The translations under genes and the position numbers were made by a program. This document shows, one piece after another, positions 45,805 through 58,597 of a DNA stretch of 64,000 bases. The stretch lies in NCBI GenBank assembly GCA_036245805.1, contig BTRK01000001.1:13950001-14014000 (forward strand), read 5' to 3'. The DNA is from Pristionchus mayeri (lineage: Eukaryota; Nematoda; Chromadorea; Rhabditida; Neodiplogasteridae). Each line of letters starts with the position of its first letter. Position 1 is the first letter of the stretch. The notes under the pieces were generated by a model. It did no database searches and was not told where the DNA came from. It saw nothing but the letters and a program-made list of their open reading frames with translations.

Positions 45805-46555
45805 TAAGGATGAAAGATTCGGGGAATATTTTGGGGAAACGCAAATTCGTGAGGGACAAGAAAAGGTAAATTACGAGTCAATTATTCAGCTTCATAAAGA
45901 TCAAAGATCACACCGAGCATGACAGAGACGACTCTGACAGAGGAAGGGGCACAATTGAGGAGGAGAAGAAAGTAGGAACGGCATTCCCGGTTCTTTCCAT
46001 GAGCATCTACTGCCAGCGAGTATCGATCTGCCAATAAATAACACTGTGGATGGCCAAGCAAAGCTACAGTACCCCTGATAATAGATACCGTAACCCAAGG
46101 GCTAGGATGTTCCTTCGGACAGGTGTGAGGTGAACGTTGGCGGCATAAGTTAGGATCATTTTTGGGATAGTTTGAGCATAAGAGGCAACGTTTGAGCTCA
46201 AAAGCGAGGGTCTAGCTTCAAAATTTTCGCTCATTTTTTGGAAAAACTCGGAGCTATTTACATCTGTGTAGTCTTGTGACGAATCAACACTACTGCTGGA
46301 GTTGAATCGAATTCAAAAATGCGGGATCGGGGGAATTTCTCTGATATTGTATTCGGGGGTGTTCCGTCGACCCGCTGTTCTCCTTCACCTTGTCTTCGTC
46401 AAGACACTCTGATGGATCCGGGGTCGAATCCATGCATTCGTTTTGCTGGATAAAGAGTGTGTGCTCTCTAGAATCTGCGGATACGGGGCCTTTTCTGTCC
46501 CGGCGTGTGCAGAGAGCACTCACCCTAGGTAAGATCTCCCTTTCCATCTCTCATC

Positions 46556-46684
46556 AGCTTTGTCCAGAGGCGATAGCGTAACGGCTTAGGCTGGTTCGCT
46601 TATTGCCGGAGAGATTGTTCTCATCTGACAGGCGCAGCCCCGTTTCGACGGGTGCTGTTCGTTATTTTTTGAATAACCGAATAG
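46556..46684 (+). ncRNA. U4-like small RNA, unit 3
   Basis: No difference from unit 1 noticed. Confidence 0.5.
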
Positions 46685-46824
46685 ATAAAGTGCTGTCAGT
46701 TTTCACTGCGAAAATTAGAACGGCAAGAAGAAAGATTGGAGATTTCTTTAACAAAGAAAAGGAGAACTTCACTACAGAATGATAAAGGGATTCGTAGGAG
46801 AGGAGATCTGCAAAAGAGCAAAAT

Positions 46825-46942
46825 GCTTACAACACCCAGGATTCCCAAGCCGTCTCCGATCCAAGTACTAACTGGGCCCATCGTTACTTAACTTGACAGA
46901 TCGTACGGGATGTCGTGTTCTCAACGGGGTATGGTCGTAAGC
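46825..46942 (-). rRNA. 5S ribosomal RNA, copy 4, one base changed
   Basis: RNA nt 57 is U instead of C (AAGTTAAGTAACG), inside the box A region of the internal promoter. The 5' flank switches here from AGATTTGAGG to AGAGTTGAGG (plus strand). Confidence 0.9.
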
Positions 46943-47175
46943 GAGAGTTGAGGGTGAAAGAATCGACAACTATTCTGAAAATTGATGCGTTCTAGATGGA
47001 CGAGTTCTTCACGCTGATAATCAGGAATGGATGCACAGAAGAAGATAACTGATCTGGTGGTATAGAGAGAAGGAATATCCTTCTCATTTGCTTCTAGGGT
47101 GTTCCGCAGCCGAATGGGCTCCCATTTCGTCTCACTGTCGGATTGACTGCGACTGTTTCTTTCAATAAATTTATT

Positions 47176-47312
47176 CTCCCCGAGGGGGTGGGTCGATCCT
47201 GGAAGCAGTGCGATACCAGGCCGGCCCGTGATGGACGAGGAGCAAGCCCCTGCGAATCCACTTGGTTTCAAAAATCAGTTAATCTCGATGTATCCATTTA
47301 GGATACGTACCG
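47176..47312 (-). pseudogene. U2 snRNA 3' fragment, copy 4
   Basis: Same breakpoint; first unit with the 157-bp extra segment downstream. Confidence 0.85.
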
Positions 47313-48220
47313 TAAGGATGAAAGATTCGGGGAATATTTTGGGGAAACGCAAATTCGTGAGGGACAAGAAAAGGTAAATTACGAGTCAATTATTCAGCTT
47401 CATAAAGATCAAAGATCACACCGAGCATGACAGAGACGACTCTGACAGAGGAAGGGGCACAATTGAGGAGGAGAAGAAAGTAGGAACGGCATTCCCGGTT
47501 CTTTCCATGAGCATCTACTGCCAGCGAGTATCGATCTGCCAATAAATAACACTGTGGATGGCCAAGCAAAGCTACAGTACCCCTGATAATAGATACCGTA
47601 ACCCAAGGGCTAGGATGTTCCTTCGGACACGTGTGAGGTGAACGTTGGCGCCACAAGATATGATCATTTTTGGGAGAGTTTGAGCATAAGAGGCAACTTT
47701 TGAGCGCAAAAGCGAGGGTCTAGCTTCAAATTTTTCACTCAATTTTGGAAAAAATCGGAACTATTTACATCTGTGTACGAAAATTCCGGCTTTGTAGGCA
47801 TTTTTTATATCGTAAAGGATGAGTATCTTGAGTAAGTGTCATCGGGAAGAGAACAATGTATTCTGTTGGAGAGGTGGTTTATCTGCACTCTCTCATCTCT
47901 CGTCCTTCTCCTTTACTGTTTCGAATCCCTTGCTAGTCTTGTGACGAATCAACACTACTGCTGGGGTTGAATCGAATTCAAAAATGCGGGATCGGGGGAA
48001 TTTCTCTGATATTGTATTCGGGGGTGTTCCGTCGACCCGCTGTTCTCCTTCACCTTGTCTTCGTCAAGACACTCTGATGGATCCGGGGTCGAATCCATGC
48101 ATTCGTTTTGCTGGATAAAGAGTGTGTGCTCTCTAGAATCTGCGGATACGGGGCCTTTTCTGTCCCGGCGTGTGCAGAGAGCACTCACCCTAGGTAAGAT
48201 CTCCCTTTCCATCTCTCATC

Positions 48221-48349
48221 AGCTTTGTCCAGAGGCGATAGCGTAACGGCTTAGGCTGGTTCGCTTATTGCCGGAGAGATTGTTCTCATCTGACAGGCGC
48301 AGCCCCGTTTCGACGGGTGCTGTTCGTTATTTTTTGAATAACCGAATAG
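48221..48349 (+). ncRNA. U4-like small RNA, unit 4
   Basis: First copy in a 1665-bp unit; RNA region unchanged. Confidence 0.5.
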
Positions 48350-48489
48350 ATAAAGTGCTGTCAGTTTTCACTGCGAAAATTAGAACGGCAAGAAGAAAGA
48401 TTGGAGATTTCTTTAACAAAGAAAAGGAGAACTTCACTACAGAATGATAAAGGGATTCGTAGGAGAGGAGATCTGCAAAAGAGCAAAAT

Positions 48490-48607
48490 GCTTACAACAC
48501 CCAGGATTCCCAAGCCGTCTCCGATCCAAGTACTAACTGGGCCCATCGTTGCTTAACTTGACAGATCGTACGGGATGTCGTGTTCTCAACGGGGTATGGT
48601 CGTAAGC
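48490..48607 (-). rRNA. 5S ribosomal RNA, copy 5
   Basis: Identical to copy 1 by eye; first 1665-bp spacing. Confidence 0.95.
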
Positions 48608-48840
48608 GAGATTTGAGGGTGAAAGAATCGACAACTATTCTGAAAATTGATGCGTTCTAGATGGACGAGTTCTTCACGCTGATAATCAGGAATGGATGCA
48701 CAGAAGAAGATAACTGATCTGGTGGTATAGAGAGAAGGAATATCCTTCTCATTTGCTTCTAGGGTGTTCCGCAGCCGAATGGGCTCCCATTTCGTCTCAC
48801 TGTCGGATTGACTGCGACTGTTTCTTTCAATAAATTTATT

Positions 48841-48977
48841 CTCCCCGAGGGGGTGGGTCGATCCTGGAAGCAGTGCGATACCAGGCCGGCCCGTGATGGA
48901 CGAGGAGCAAGCCCCTGCGAATCCACTTGGTTTCAAAAATCAGTTAATCTCGATGTATCCATTTAGGATACGTACCG
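48841..48977 (-). pseudogene. U2 snRNA 3' fragment, copy 5
   Basis: Same breakpoint. Confidence 0.85.
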
Positions 48978-49885
48978 TAAGGATGAAAGATTCGGGGAAT
49001 ATTTTGGGGAAACGCAAATTCGTGAGGGACAAGAAAAGGTAAATTACGAGTCAATTATTCAGCTTCATAAAGATCAAAGATCACACCGAGCATGACAGAG
49101 ACGACTCTGACAGAGGAAGGGGCACAATTGAGGAGGAGAAGAAAGTAGGAACGGCATTCCCGGTTCTTTCCATGAGCATCTACTGCCAGCGAGTATCGAT
49201 CTGCCAATAAATAACACTGTGGATGGCCAAGCAAAGCTACAGTACCCCTGATAATAGATACCGTAACCCAAGGGCTAGGATGTTCCTTCGGACACGTGTG
49301 AGGTGAACGTTGGCGCCACAAGATATGATCATTTTTGGGAGAGTTTGAGCATAAGAGGCAACTTTTGAGCGCAAAAGCGAGGGTCTAGCTTCAAATTTTT
49401 CACTCAATTTTGGAAAAAATCGGAACTATTTACATCTGTGTACGAAAATTCCGGCTTTGTAGGCATTTTTTATATCGTAAAGGATGAGTATCTTGAGTAA
49501 GTGTCATCGGGAAGAGAACAATGTATTCTGTTGGAGAGGTGGTTTATCTGCACTCTCTCATCTCTCGTCCTTCTCCTTTACTGTTTCGAATCCCTTGCTA
49601 GTCTTGTGACGAATCAACACTACTGCTGGGGTTGAATCGAATTCAAAAATGCGGGATCGGGGGAATTTCTCTGATATTGTATTCGGGGGTGTTCCGTCGA
49701 CCCGCTGTTCTCCTTCACCTTGTCTTCGTCAAGACACTCTGATGGATCCGGGGTCGAATCCATGCATTCGTTTTGCTGGATAAAGAGTGTGTGCTCTCTA
49801 GAATCTGCGGATACGGGGCCTTTTCTGTCCCGGCGTGTGCAGAGAGCACTCACCCTAGGTAAGATCTCCCTTTCCATCTCTCATC

Positions 49886-50014
49886 AGCTTTGTCCAGAGG
49901 CGATAGCGTAACGGCTTAGGCTGGTTCGCTTATTGCCGGAGAGATTGTTCTCATCTGACAGGCGCAGCCCCGTTTCGACGGGTGCTGTTCGTTATTTTTT
50001 GAATAACCGAATAG
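49886..50014 (+). ncRNA. U4-like small RNA, unit 5
   Basis: Unchanged. Confidence 0.5.
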
Positions 50015-50154
50015 ATAAAGTGCTGTCAGTTTTCACTGCGAAAATTAGAACGGCAAGAAGAAAGATTGGAGATTTCTTTAACAAAGAAAAGGAGAACTTC
50101 ACTACAGAATGATAAAGGGATTCGTAGGAGAGGAGATCTGCAAAAGAGCAAAAT

Positions 50155-50272
50155 GCTTACAACACCCAGGATTCCCAAGCCGTCTCCGATCCAAGTACTA
50201 ACTGGGCCCATCGTTGCTTAACTTGACAGATCGTACGGGATGTCGTGTTCTCAACGGGGTATGGTCGTAAGC
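50155..50272 (-). rRNA. 5S ribosomal RNA, copy 6
   Basis: Identical to copy 1 by eye. Confidence 0.95.
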
Positions 50273-50505
50273 GAGATTTGAGGGTGAAAGAATCGACAAC
50301 TATTCTGAAAATTGATGCGTTCTAGATGGACGAGTTCTTCACGCTGATAATCAGGAATGGATGCACAGAAGAAGATAACTGATCTGGTGGTATAGAGAGA
50401 AGGAATATCCTTCTCATTTGCTTCTAGGGTGTTCCGCAGCCGAATGGGCTCCCATTTCGTCTCACTGTCGGATTGACTGCGACTGTTTCTTTCAATAAAT
50501 TTATT

Positions 50506-50642
50506 CTCCCCGAGGGGGTGGGTCGATCCTGGAAGCAGTGCGATACCAGGCCGGCCCGTGATGGACGAGGAGCAAGCCCCTGCGAATCCACTTGGTTTCA
50601 AAAATCAGTTAATCTCGATGTATCCATTTAGGATACGTACCG
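50506..50642 (-). pseudogene. U2 snRNA 3' fragment, copy 6
   Basis: Same breakpoint. Confidence 0.85.
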
Positions 50643-51550
50643 TAAGGATGAAAGATTCGGGGAATATTTTGGGGAAACGCAAATTCGTGAGGGACAAGAA
50701 AAGGTAAATTACGAGTCAATTATTCAGCTTCATAAAGATCAAAGATCACACCGAGCATGACAGAGACGACTCTGACAGAGGAAGGGGCACAATTGAGGAG
50801 GAGAAGAAAGTAGGAACGGCATTCCCGGTTCTTTCCATGAGCATCTACTGCCAGCGAGTATCGATCTGCCAATAAATAACACTGTGGATGGCCAAGCAAA
50901 GCTACAGTACCCCTGATAATAGATACCGTAACCCAAGGGCTAGGATGTTCCTTCGGACACGTGTGAGGTGAACGTTGGCGCCACAAGATATGATCATTTT
51001 TGGGAGAGTTTGAGCATAAGAGGCAACTTTTGAGCGCAAAAGCGAGGGTCTAGCTTCAAATTTTTCACTCAATTTTGGAAAAAATCGGAACTATTTACAT
51101 CTGTGTACGAAAATTCCGGCTTTGTAGGCATTTTTTATATCGTAAAGGATGAGTATCTTGAGTAAGTGTCATCGGGAAGAGAACAATGTATTCTGTTGGA
51201 GAGGTGGTTTATCTGCACTCTCTCATCTCTCGTCCTTCTCCTTTACTGTTTCGAATCCCTTGCTAGTCTTGTGACGAATCAACACTACTGCTGGGGTTGA
51301 ATCGAATTCAAAAATGCGGGATCGGGGGAATTTCTCTGATATTGTATTCGGGGGTGTTCCGTCGACCCGCTGTTCTCCTTCACCTTGTCTTCGTCAAGAC
51401 ACTCTGATGGATCCGGGGTCGAATCCATGCATTCGTTTTGCTGGATAAAGAGTGTGTGCTCTCTAGAATCTGCGGATACGGGGCCTTTTCTGTCCCGGCG
51501 TGTGCAGAGAGCACTCACCCTAGGTAAGATCTCCCTTTCCATCTCTCATC

Positions 51551-51679
51551 AGCTTTGTCCAGAGGCGATAGCGTAACGGCTTAGGCTGGTTCGCTTATTG
51601 CCGGAGAGATTGTTCTCATCTGACAGGCGCAGCCCCGTTTCGACGGGTGCTGTTCGTTATTTTTTGAATAACCGAATAG
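51551..51679 (+). ncRNA. U4-like small RNA, unit 6
   Basis: Unchanged. Confidence 0.5.
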
Positions 51680-51819
51680 ATAAAGTGCTGTCAGTTTTCA
51701 CTGCGAAAATTAGAACGGCAAGAAGAAAGATTGGAGATTTCTTTAACAAAGAAAAGGAGAACTTCACTACAGAATGATAAAGGGATTCGTAGGAGAGGAG
51801 ATCTGCAAAAGAGCAAAAT

Positions 51820-51937
51820 GCTTACAACACCCAGGATTCCCAAGCCGTCTCCGATCCAAGTACTAACTGGGCCCATCGTTGCTTAACTTGACAGATCGTA
51901 CGGGATGTCGTGTTCTCAACGGGGTATGGTCGTAAGC
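51820..51937 (-). rRNA. 5S ribosomal RNA, copy 7
   Basis: Gene unchanged; 5' flank of the AGAGTTGAGG type. Confidence 0.95.
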
Positions 51938-52170
51938 GAGAGTTGAGGGTGAAAGAATCGACAACTATTCTGAAAATTGATGCGTTCTAGATGGACGAGT
52001 TCTTCACGCTGATAATCAGGAATGGATGCACAGAAGAAGATAACTGATCTGGTGGTATAGAGAGAAGGAATATCCTTCTCATTTGCTTCTAGGGTGTTCC
52101 GCAGCCGAATGGGCTCCCATTTCGTCTCACTGTCGGATTGACTGCGACTGTTTCTTTCAATAAATTTATT

Positions 52171-52307
52171 CTCCCCGAGGGGGTGGGTCGATCCTGGAAG
52201 CAGTGCGATACCAGGCCGGCCCGTGATGGACGAGGAGCAAGCCCCTGCGAATCCACTTGGTTTCAAAAATCAGTTAATCTCGATGTATCCATTTAGGATA
52301 CGTACCG
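52171..52307 (-). pseudogene. U2 snRNA 3' fragment, copy 7
   Basis: Same breakpoint. Confidence 0.85.
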
Positions 52308-53215
52308 TAAGGATGAAAGATTCGGGGAATATTTTGGGGAAACGCAAATTCGTGAGGGACAAGAAAAGGTAAATTACGAGTCAATTATTCAGCTTCATAA
52401 AGATCAAAGATCACACCGAGCATGACAGAGACGACTCTGACAGAGGAAGGGGCACAATTGAGGAGGAGAAGAAAGTAGGAACGGCATTCCCGGTTCTTTC
52501 CATGAGCATCTACTGCCAGCGAGTATCGATCTGCCAATAAATAACACTGTGGATGGCCAAGCAAAGCTACAGTACCCCTGATAATAGATACCGTAACCCA
52601 AGGACTAGAATGTGCCTTCGGACAGGTGTGAGGTGAACGTTGGCGCCACAAGATATGATCATTTTTGGGAGAGTTTGAGCATAAGAGGCAACTTTTGAGC
52701 GCAAAAGCGAGGGTCTAGCTTCAAATTTTTCACTCAATTTTGGAAAAAATCGGAACTATTTACATCTGTGTACGAAAATTCCGGCTTTGTAGGCATTTTT
52801 TATATCGTAAAGGATGAGTATCTTGAGTAAGTGTCATCGGGAAGAGAACAATGTATTCTGTTCGAGAAGTGGTTTATCTGCACTCTCTCATCTCTCGTCC
52901 TTCTCCTTTACTGTTTCGAATCCCTTGCTAGTCTTGTGACGAATCAACACTACTGCTGGAGTTGAATCGAATTCAAAAATGCGGGATCGGGGGAATTTCT
53001 CTGATATTGTATTCGGGGGTGTTCCGTCGACCCGCTGTTCTCCTTCACCTTGTCTTCGTCAAGACACTCTGATGGATCCGGGGTCGAATCCATGCATTCG
53101 TTTTGCTGGATAAAGAGTGTGTGCTCTCTAGAATCTGCGGATACGGGGCCTTTTCTGTCCCGGCGTGTGCAGAGAGCACTCACCCTAGGTAAGATCTCCC
53201 TTTCCATCTCTCATC

Positions 53216-53344
53216 AGCTTTGTCCAGAGGCGATAGCGTAACGGCTTAGGCTGGTTCGCTTATTGCCGGAGAGATTGTTCTCATCTGACAGGCGCAGCCC
53301 CGTTTCGACGGGTGCTGTTCGTTATTTTTTGAATAACCGAATAG
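53216..53344 (+). ncRNA. U4-like small RNA, unit 7
   Basis: Unchanged; the spacer upstream carries the TTCGAGAAGTGG variant. Confidence 0.5.
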
Positions 53345-53484
53345 ATAAAGTGCTGTCAGTTTTCACTGCGAAAATTAGAACGGCAAGAAGAAAGATTGGA
53401 GATTTCTTTAACAAAGAAAAGGAGAACTTCACTACAGAATGATAAAGGGATTCGTAGGAGAGGAGATCTGCAAAAGAGCAAAAT

Positions 53485-53602
53485 GCTTACAACACCCAGG
53501 ATTCCCAAGCCGTCTCCGATCCAAGTACTAACTGGGCCCATCGTTGCTTAACTTGACAGATCGTACGGGATGTCGTGTTCTCAACGGGGTATGGTCGTAA
53601 GC
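53485..53602 (-). rRNA. 5S ribosomal RNA, copy 8
   Basis: Gene unchanged; AGAGTTGAGG flank. Confidence 0.95.
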
Positions 53603-53835
53603 GAGAGTTGAGGGTGAAAGAATCGACAACTATTCTGAAAATTGATGCGTTCTAGATGGACGAGTTCTTCACGCTGATAATCAGGAATGGATGCACAGAA
53701 GAAGATAACTGATCTGGTGGTATAGAGAGAAGGAATATCCTTCTCATTTGCTTCTAGGGTGTTCCGCAGCCGAATGGGCTCCCATTTCGTCTCACTGTCG
53801 GATTGACTGCGACTGTTTCTTTCAATAAATTTATT

Positions 53836-53972
53836 CTCCCCGAGGGGGTGGGTCGATCCTGGAAGCAGTGCGATACCAGGCCGGCCCGTGATGGACGAGG
53901 AGCAAGCCCCTGCGAATCCACTTGGTTTCAAAAATCAGTTAATCTCGATGTATCCATTTAGGATACGTACCG
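53836..53972 (-). pseudogene. U2 snRNA 3' fragment, copy 8
   Basis: Same breakpoint. Confidence 0.85.
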
Positions 53973-54880
53973 TAAGGATGAAAGATTCGGGGAATATTTT
54001 GGGGAAACGCAAATTCGTGAGGGACAAGAAAAGGTAAATTACGAGTCAATTATTCAGCTTCATAAAGATCAAAGATCACACCGAGCATGACAGAGACGAC
54101 TCTGACAGAGGAAGGGGCACAATTGAGGAGGAGAAGAAAGTAGGAACGGCATTCCCGGTTCTTTCCATGAGCATCTACTGCCAGCGAGTATCGATCTGCC
54201 AATAAATAACACTGTGGATGGCCAAGCAAAGCTACAGTACCCCTGATAATAGATACCGTAACCCAAGGGCTAGGATGTTCCTTCGGACACGTGTGAGGTG
54301 AACGTTGGCGCCACAAGATATGATCATTTTTGGGAGAGTTTGAGCATAAGAGGCAACTTTTGAGCGCAAAAGCGAGGGTCTAGCTTCAAATTTTTCACTC
54401 AATTTTGGAAAAAATCGGAACTATTTACATCTGTGTACGAAAATTCCGGCTTTGTAGGCATTTTTTATATCGTAAAGGATGAGTATCTTGAGTAAGTGTC
54501 ATCGGGAAGAGAACAATGTATTCTGTTGGAGAGGTGGTTTATCTGCACTCTCTCATCTCTCGTCCTTCTCCTTTACTGTTTCGAATCCCTTGCTAGTCTT
54601 GTGACGAATCAACACTACTGCTGGGGTTGAATCGAATTCAAAAATGCGGGATCGGGGGAATTTCTCTGATATTGTATTCGGGGGTGTTCCGTCGACCCGC
54701 TGTTCTCCTTCACCTTGTCTTCGTCAAGACACTCTGATGGATCCGGGGTCGAATCCATGCATTCGTTTTGCTGGATAAAGAGTGTGTGCTCTCTAGAATC
54801 TGCGGATACGGGGCCTTTTCTGTCCCGGCGTGTGCAGAGAGCACTCACCCTAGGTAAGATCTCCCTTTCCATCTCTCATC

Positions 54881-55009
54881 AGCTTTGTCCAGAGGCGATA
54901 GCGTAACGGCTTAGGCTGGTTCGCTTATTGCCGGAGAGATTGTTCTCATCTGACAGGCGCAGCCCCGTTTCGACGGGTGCTGTTCGTTATTTTTTGAATA
55001 ACCGAATAG
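54881..55009 (+). ncRNA. U4-like small RNA, unit 8
   Basis: Unchanged. Confidence 0.5.
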
Positions 55010-55149
55010 ATAAAGTGCTGTCAGTTTTCACTGCGAAAATTAGAACGGCAAGAAGAAAGATTGGAGATTTCTTTAACAAAGAAAAGGAGAACTTCACTAC
55101 AGAATGATAAAGGGATTCGTAGGAGAGGAGATCTGCAAAAGAGCAAAAT

Positions 55150-55267
55150 GCTTACAACACCCAGGATTCCCAAGCCGTCTCCGATCCAAGTACTAACTGG
55201 GCCCATCGTTGCTTAACTTGACAGATCGTACGGGATGTCGTGTTCTCAACGGGGTATGGTCGTAAGC
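55150..55267 (-). rRNA. 5S ribosomal RNA, copy 9
   Basis: Gene unchanged; AGAGTTGAGG flank. Confidence 0.95.
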
Positions 55268-55500
55268 GAGAGTTGAGGGTGAAAGAATCGACAACTATTC
55301 TGAAAATTGATGCGTTCTAGATGGACGAGTTCTTCACGCTGATAATCAGGAATGGATGCACAGAAGAAGATAACTGATCTGGTGGTATAGAGAGAAGGAA
55401 TATCCTTCTCATTTGCTTCTAGGGTGTTCCGCAGCCGAATGGGCTCCCATTTCGTCTCACTGTCGGATTGACTGCGACTGTTTCTTTCAATAAATTTATT

Positions 55501-55637
55501 CTCCCCGAGGGGGTGGGTCGATCCTGGAAGCAGTGCGATACCAGGCCGGCCCGTGATGGACGAGGAGCAAGCCCCTGCGAATCCACTTGGTTTCAAAAAT
55601 CAGTTAATCTCGATGTATCCATTTAGGATACGTACCG
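55501..55637 (-). pseudogene. U2 snRNA 3' fragment, copy 9
   Basis: Same breakpoint. Confidence 0.85.
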
Positions 55638-56545
55638 TAAGGATGAAAGATTCGGGGAATATTTTGGGGAAACGCAAATTCGTGAGGGACAAGAAAAGGT
55701 AAATTACGAGTCAATTATTCAGCTTCATAAAGATCAAAGATCACACCGAGCATGACAGAGACGACTCTGACAGAGGAAGGGGCACAATTGAGGAGGAGAA
55801 GAAAGTAGGAACGGCATTCCCGGTTCTTTCCATGAGCATCTACTGCCAGCGAGTATCGATCTGCCAATAAATAACACTGTGGATGGCCAAGCAAAGCTAC
55901 AGTACCCCTGATAATAGATACCGTAACCCAAGGACTAGAATGTGCCTTCGGACAGGTGTGAGGTGAACGTTGGCGCCACAAGATATGATCATTTTTGGGA
56001 GAGTTTGAGCATAAGAGGCAACTTTTGAGCGCAAAAGCGAGGGTCTAGCTTCAAATTTTTCACTCAATTTTGGAAAAAATCGGAACTATTTACATCTGTG
56101 TACGAAAATTCCGGCTTTGTAGGCATTTTTTATATCGTAAAGGATGAGTATCTTGAGTAAGTGTCATCGGGAAGAGAACAATGTATTCTGTTCGAGAAGT
56201 GGTTTATCTGCACTCTCTCATCTCTCGTCCTTCTCCTTTACTGTTTCGAATCCCTTGCTAGTCTTGTGACGAATCAACACTACTGCTGGAGTTGAATCGA
56301 ATTCAAAAATGCGGGATCGGGGGAATTTCTCTGATATTGTATTCGGGGGTGTTCCGTCGACCCGCTGTTCTCCTTCACCTTGTCTTCGTCAAGACACTCT
56401 GATGGATCCGGGGTCGAATCCATGCATTCGTTTTGCTGGATAAAGAGTGTGTGCTCTCTAGAATCTGCGGATACGGGGCCTTTTCTGTCCCGGCGTGTGC
56501 AGAGAGCACTCACCCTAGGTAAGATCTCCCTTTCCATCTCTCATC

Positions 56546-56674
56546 AGCTTTGTCCAGAGGCGATAGCGTAACGGCTTAGGCTGGTTCGCTTATTGCCGGA
56601 GAGATTGTTCTCATCTGACAGGCGCAGCCCCGTTTCGACGGGTGCTGTTCGTTATTTTTTGAATAACCGAATAG
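56546..56674 (+). ncRNA. U4-like small RNA, unit 9
   Basis: Unchanged; TTCGAGAAGTGG spacer upstream. Confidence 0.5.
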
Positions 56675-56814
56675 ATAAAGTGCTGTCAGTTTTCACTGCG
56701 AAAATTAGAACGGCAAGAAGAAAGATTGGAGATTTCTTTAACAAAGAAAAGGAGAACTTCACTACAGAATGATAAAGGGATTCGTAGGAGAGGAGATCTG
56801 CAAAAGAGCAAAAT

Positions 56815-56932
56815 GCTTACAACACCCAGGATTCCCAAGCCGTCTCCGATCCAAGTACTAACTGGGCCCATCGTTGCTTAACTTGACAGATCGTACGGGA
56901 TGTCGTGTTCTCAACGGGGTATGGTCGTAAGC
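56815..56932 (-). rRNA. 5S ribosomal RNA, copy 10
   Basis: Gene unchanged; AGAGTTGAGG flank. Confidence 0.95.
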
Positions 56933-57165
56933 GAGAGTTGAGGGTGAAAGAATCGACAACTATTCTGAAAATTGATGCGTTCTAGATGGACGAGTTCTTC
57001 ACGCTGATAATCAGGAATGGATGCACAGAAGAAGATAACTGATCTGGTGGTATAGAGAGAAGGAATATCCTTCTCATTTGCTTCTAGGGTGTTCCGCAGC
57101 CGAATGGGCTCCCATTTCGTCTCACTGTCGGATTGACTGCGACTGTTTCTTTCAATAAATTTATT

Positions 57166-57302
57166 CTCCCCGAGGGGGTGGGTCGATCCTGGAAGCAGTG
57201 CGATACCAGGCCGGCCCGTGATGGACGAGGAGCAAGCCCCTGCGAATCCACTTGGTTTCAAAAATCAGTTAATCTCGATGTATCCATTTAGGATACGTAC
57301 CG
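57166..57302 (-). pseudogene. U2 snRNA 3' fragment, copy 10 (last)
   Basis: Same breakpoint; no further copy follows because the array ends before the next one. Confidence 0.85.
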
Positions 57303-58210
57303 TAAGGATGAAAGATTCGGGGAATATTTTGGGGAAACGCAAATTCGTGAGGGACAAGAAAAGGTAAATTACGAGTCAATTATTCAGCTTCATAAAGATC
57401 AAAGATCACACCGAGCATGACAGAGACGACTCTGACAGAGGAAGGGGCACAATTGAGGAGGAGAAGAAAGTAGGAACGGCATTCCCGGTTCTTTCCATGA
57501 GCATCTACTGCCAGCGAGTATCGATCTGCCAATAAATAACACTGTGGATGGCCAAGCAAAGCTACAGTACCCCTGATAATAGATACCGTAACCCAAGGAC
57601 TAGAATGTGCCTTCGGACAGGTGTGAGGTGAACGTTGGCGCCACAAGATATGATCATTTTTGGGAGAGTTTGAGCATAAGAGGCAACTTTTGAGCGCAAA
57701 AGCGAGGGTCTAGCTTCAAATTTTTCACTCAATTTTGGAAAAAATCGGAACTATTTACATCTGTGTACGAAAATTCCGGCTTTGTAGGCATTTTTTATAT
57801 CGTAAAGGATGAGTATCTTGAGTAAGTGTCATCGGGAAGAGAACAATGTATTCTGTTCGAGAAGTGGTTTATCTGCACTCTCTCATCTCTCGTCCTTCTC
57901 CTTTACTGTTTCGAATCCCTTGCTAGTCTTGTGACGAATCAACACTACTGCTGGAGTTGAATCGAATTCAAAAATGCGGGATCGGGGGAATTTCTCTGAT
58001 ATTGTATTCGGGGGTGTTCCGTCGACCCGCTGTTCTCCTTCACCTTGTCTTCGTCAAGACACTCTGATGGATCCGGGGTCGAATCCATGCATTCGTTTTG
58101 CTGGATAAAGAGTGTGTGCTCTCTAGAATCTGCGGATACGGGGCCTTTTCTGTCCCGGCGTGTGCAGAGAGCACTCACCCTAGGTAAGATCTCCCTTTCC
58201 ATCTCTCATC

Positions 58211-58339
58211 AGCTTTGTCCAGAGGCGATAGCGTAACGGCTTAGGCTGGTTCGCTTATTGCCGGAGAGATTGTTCTCATCTGACAGGCGCAGCCCCGTTT
58301 CGACGGGTGCTGTTCGTTATTTTTTGAATAACCGAATAG
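58211..58339 (+). ncRNA. U4-like small RNA, unit 10 (last)
   Basis: RNA region unchanged, while the sequence between it and 5S has three private changes near 58386, 58427 and 58450. Confidence 0.5.
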
Positions 58340-58479
58340 ATAAAGTGCTGTCAGTTTTCACTGCGAAAATTAGAACGGCAAGAAGAGAGATTGGAGATTT
58401 CTTTAACAAAGAAAAGGAGAACTTCATTACAGAATGATAAAGGGATTCGAAGGAGAGGAGATCTGCAAAAGAGCAAAAT

Positions 58480-58597
58480 GCTTACAACACCCAGGATTCC
58501 CAAGCCGTCTCCGATCCAAGTACTAACTGGGCCCATCGTTGCTTAACTTGACAGATCGTACGGGATGTCGTGTTCTCAACGGGGTATGGTCGTAAGC
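58480..58597 (-). rRNA. 5S ribosomal RNA, copy 11 (edge of array)
   Basis: Gene unchanged although its 3' flank is diverging, as expected for a terminal unit exchanged less often. Confidence 0.95.

Noticed and set aside
42397..58546. Repeated ORFs of 61-116 codons in every array unit (for example minus 42397-42747)
   Set aside because: They run across the 5S and U2-fragment regions and are copied only because the array is; no exon borders or protein motifs.
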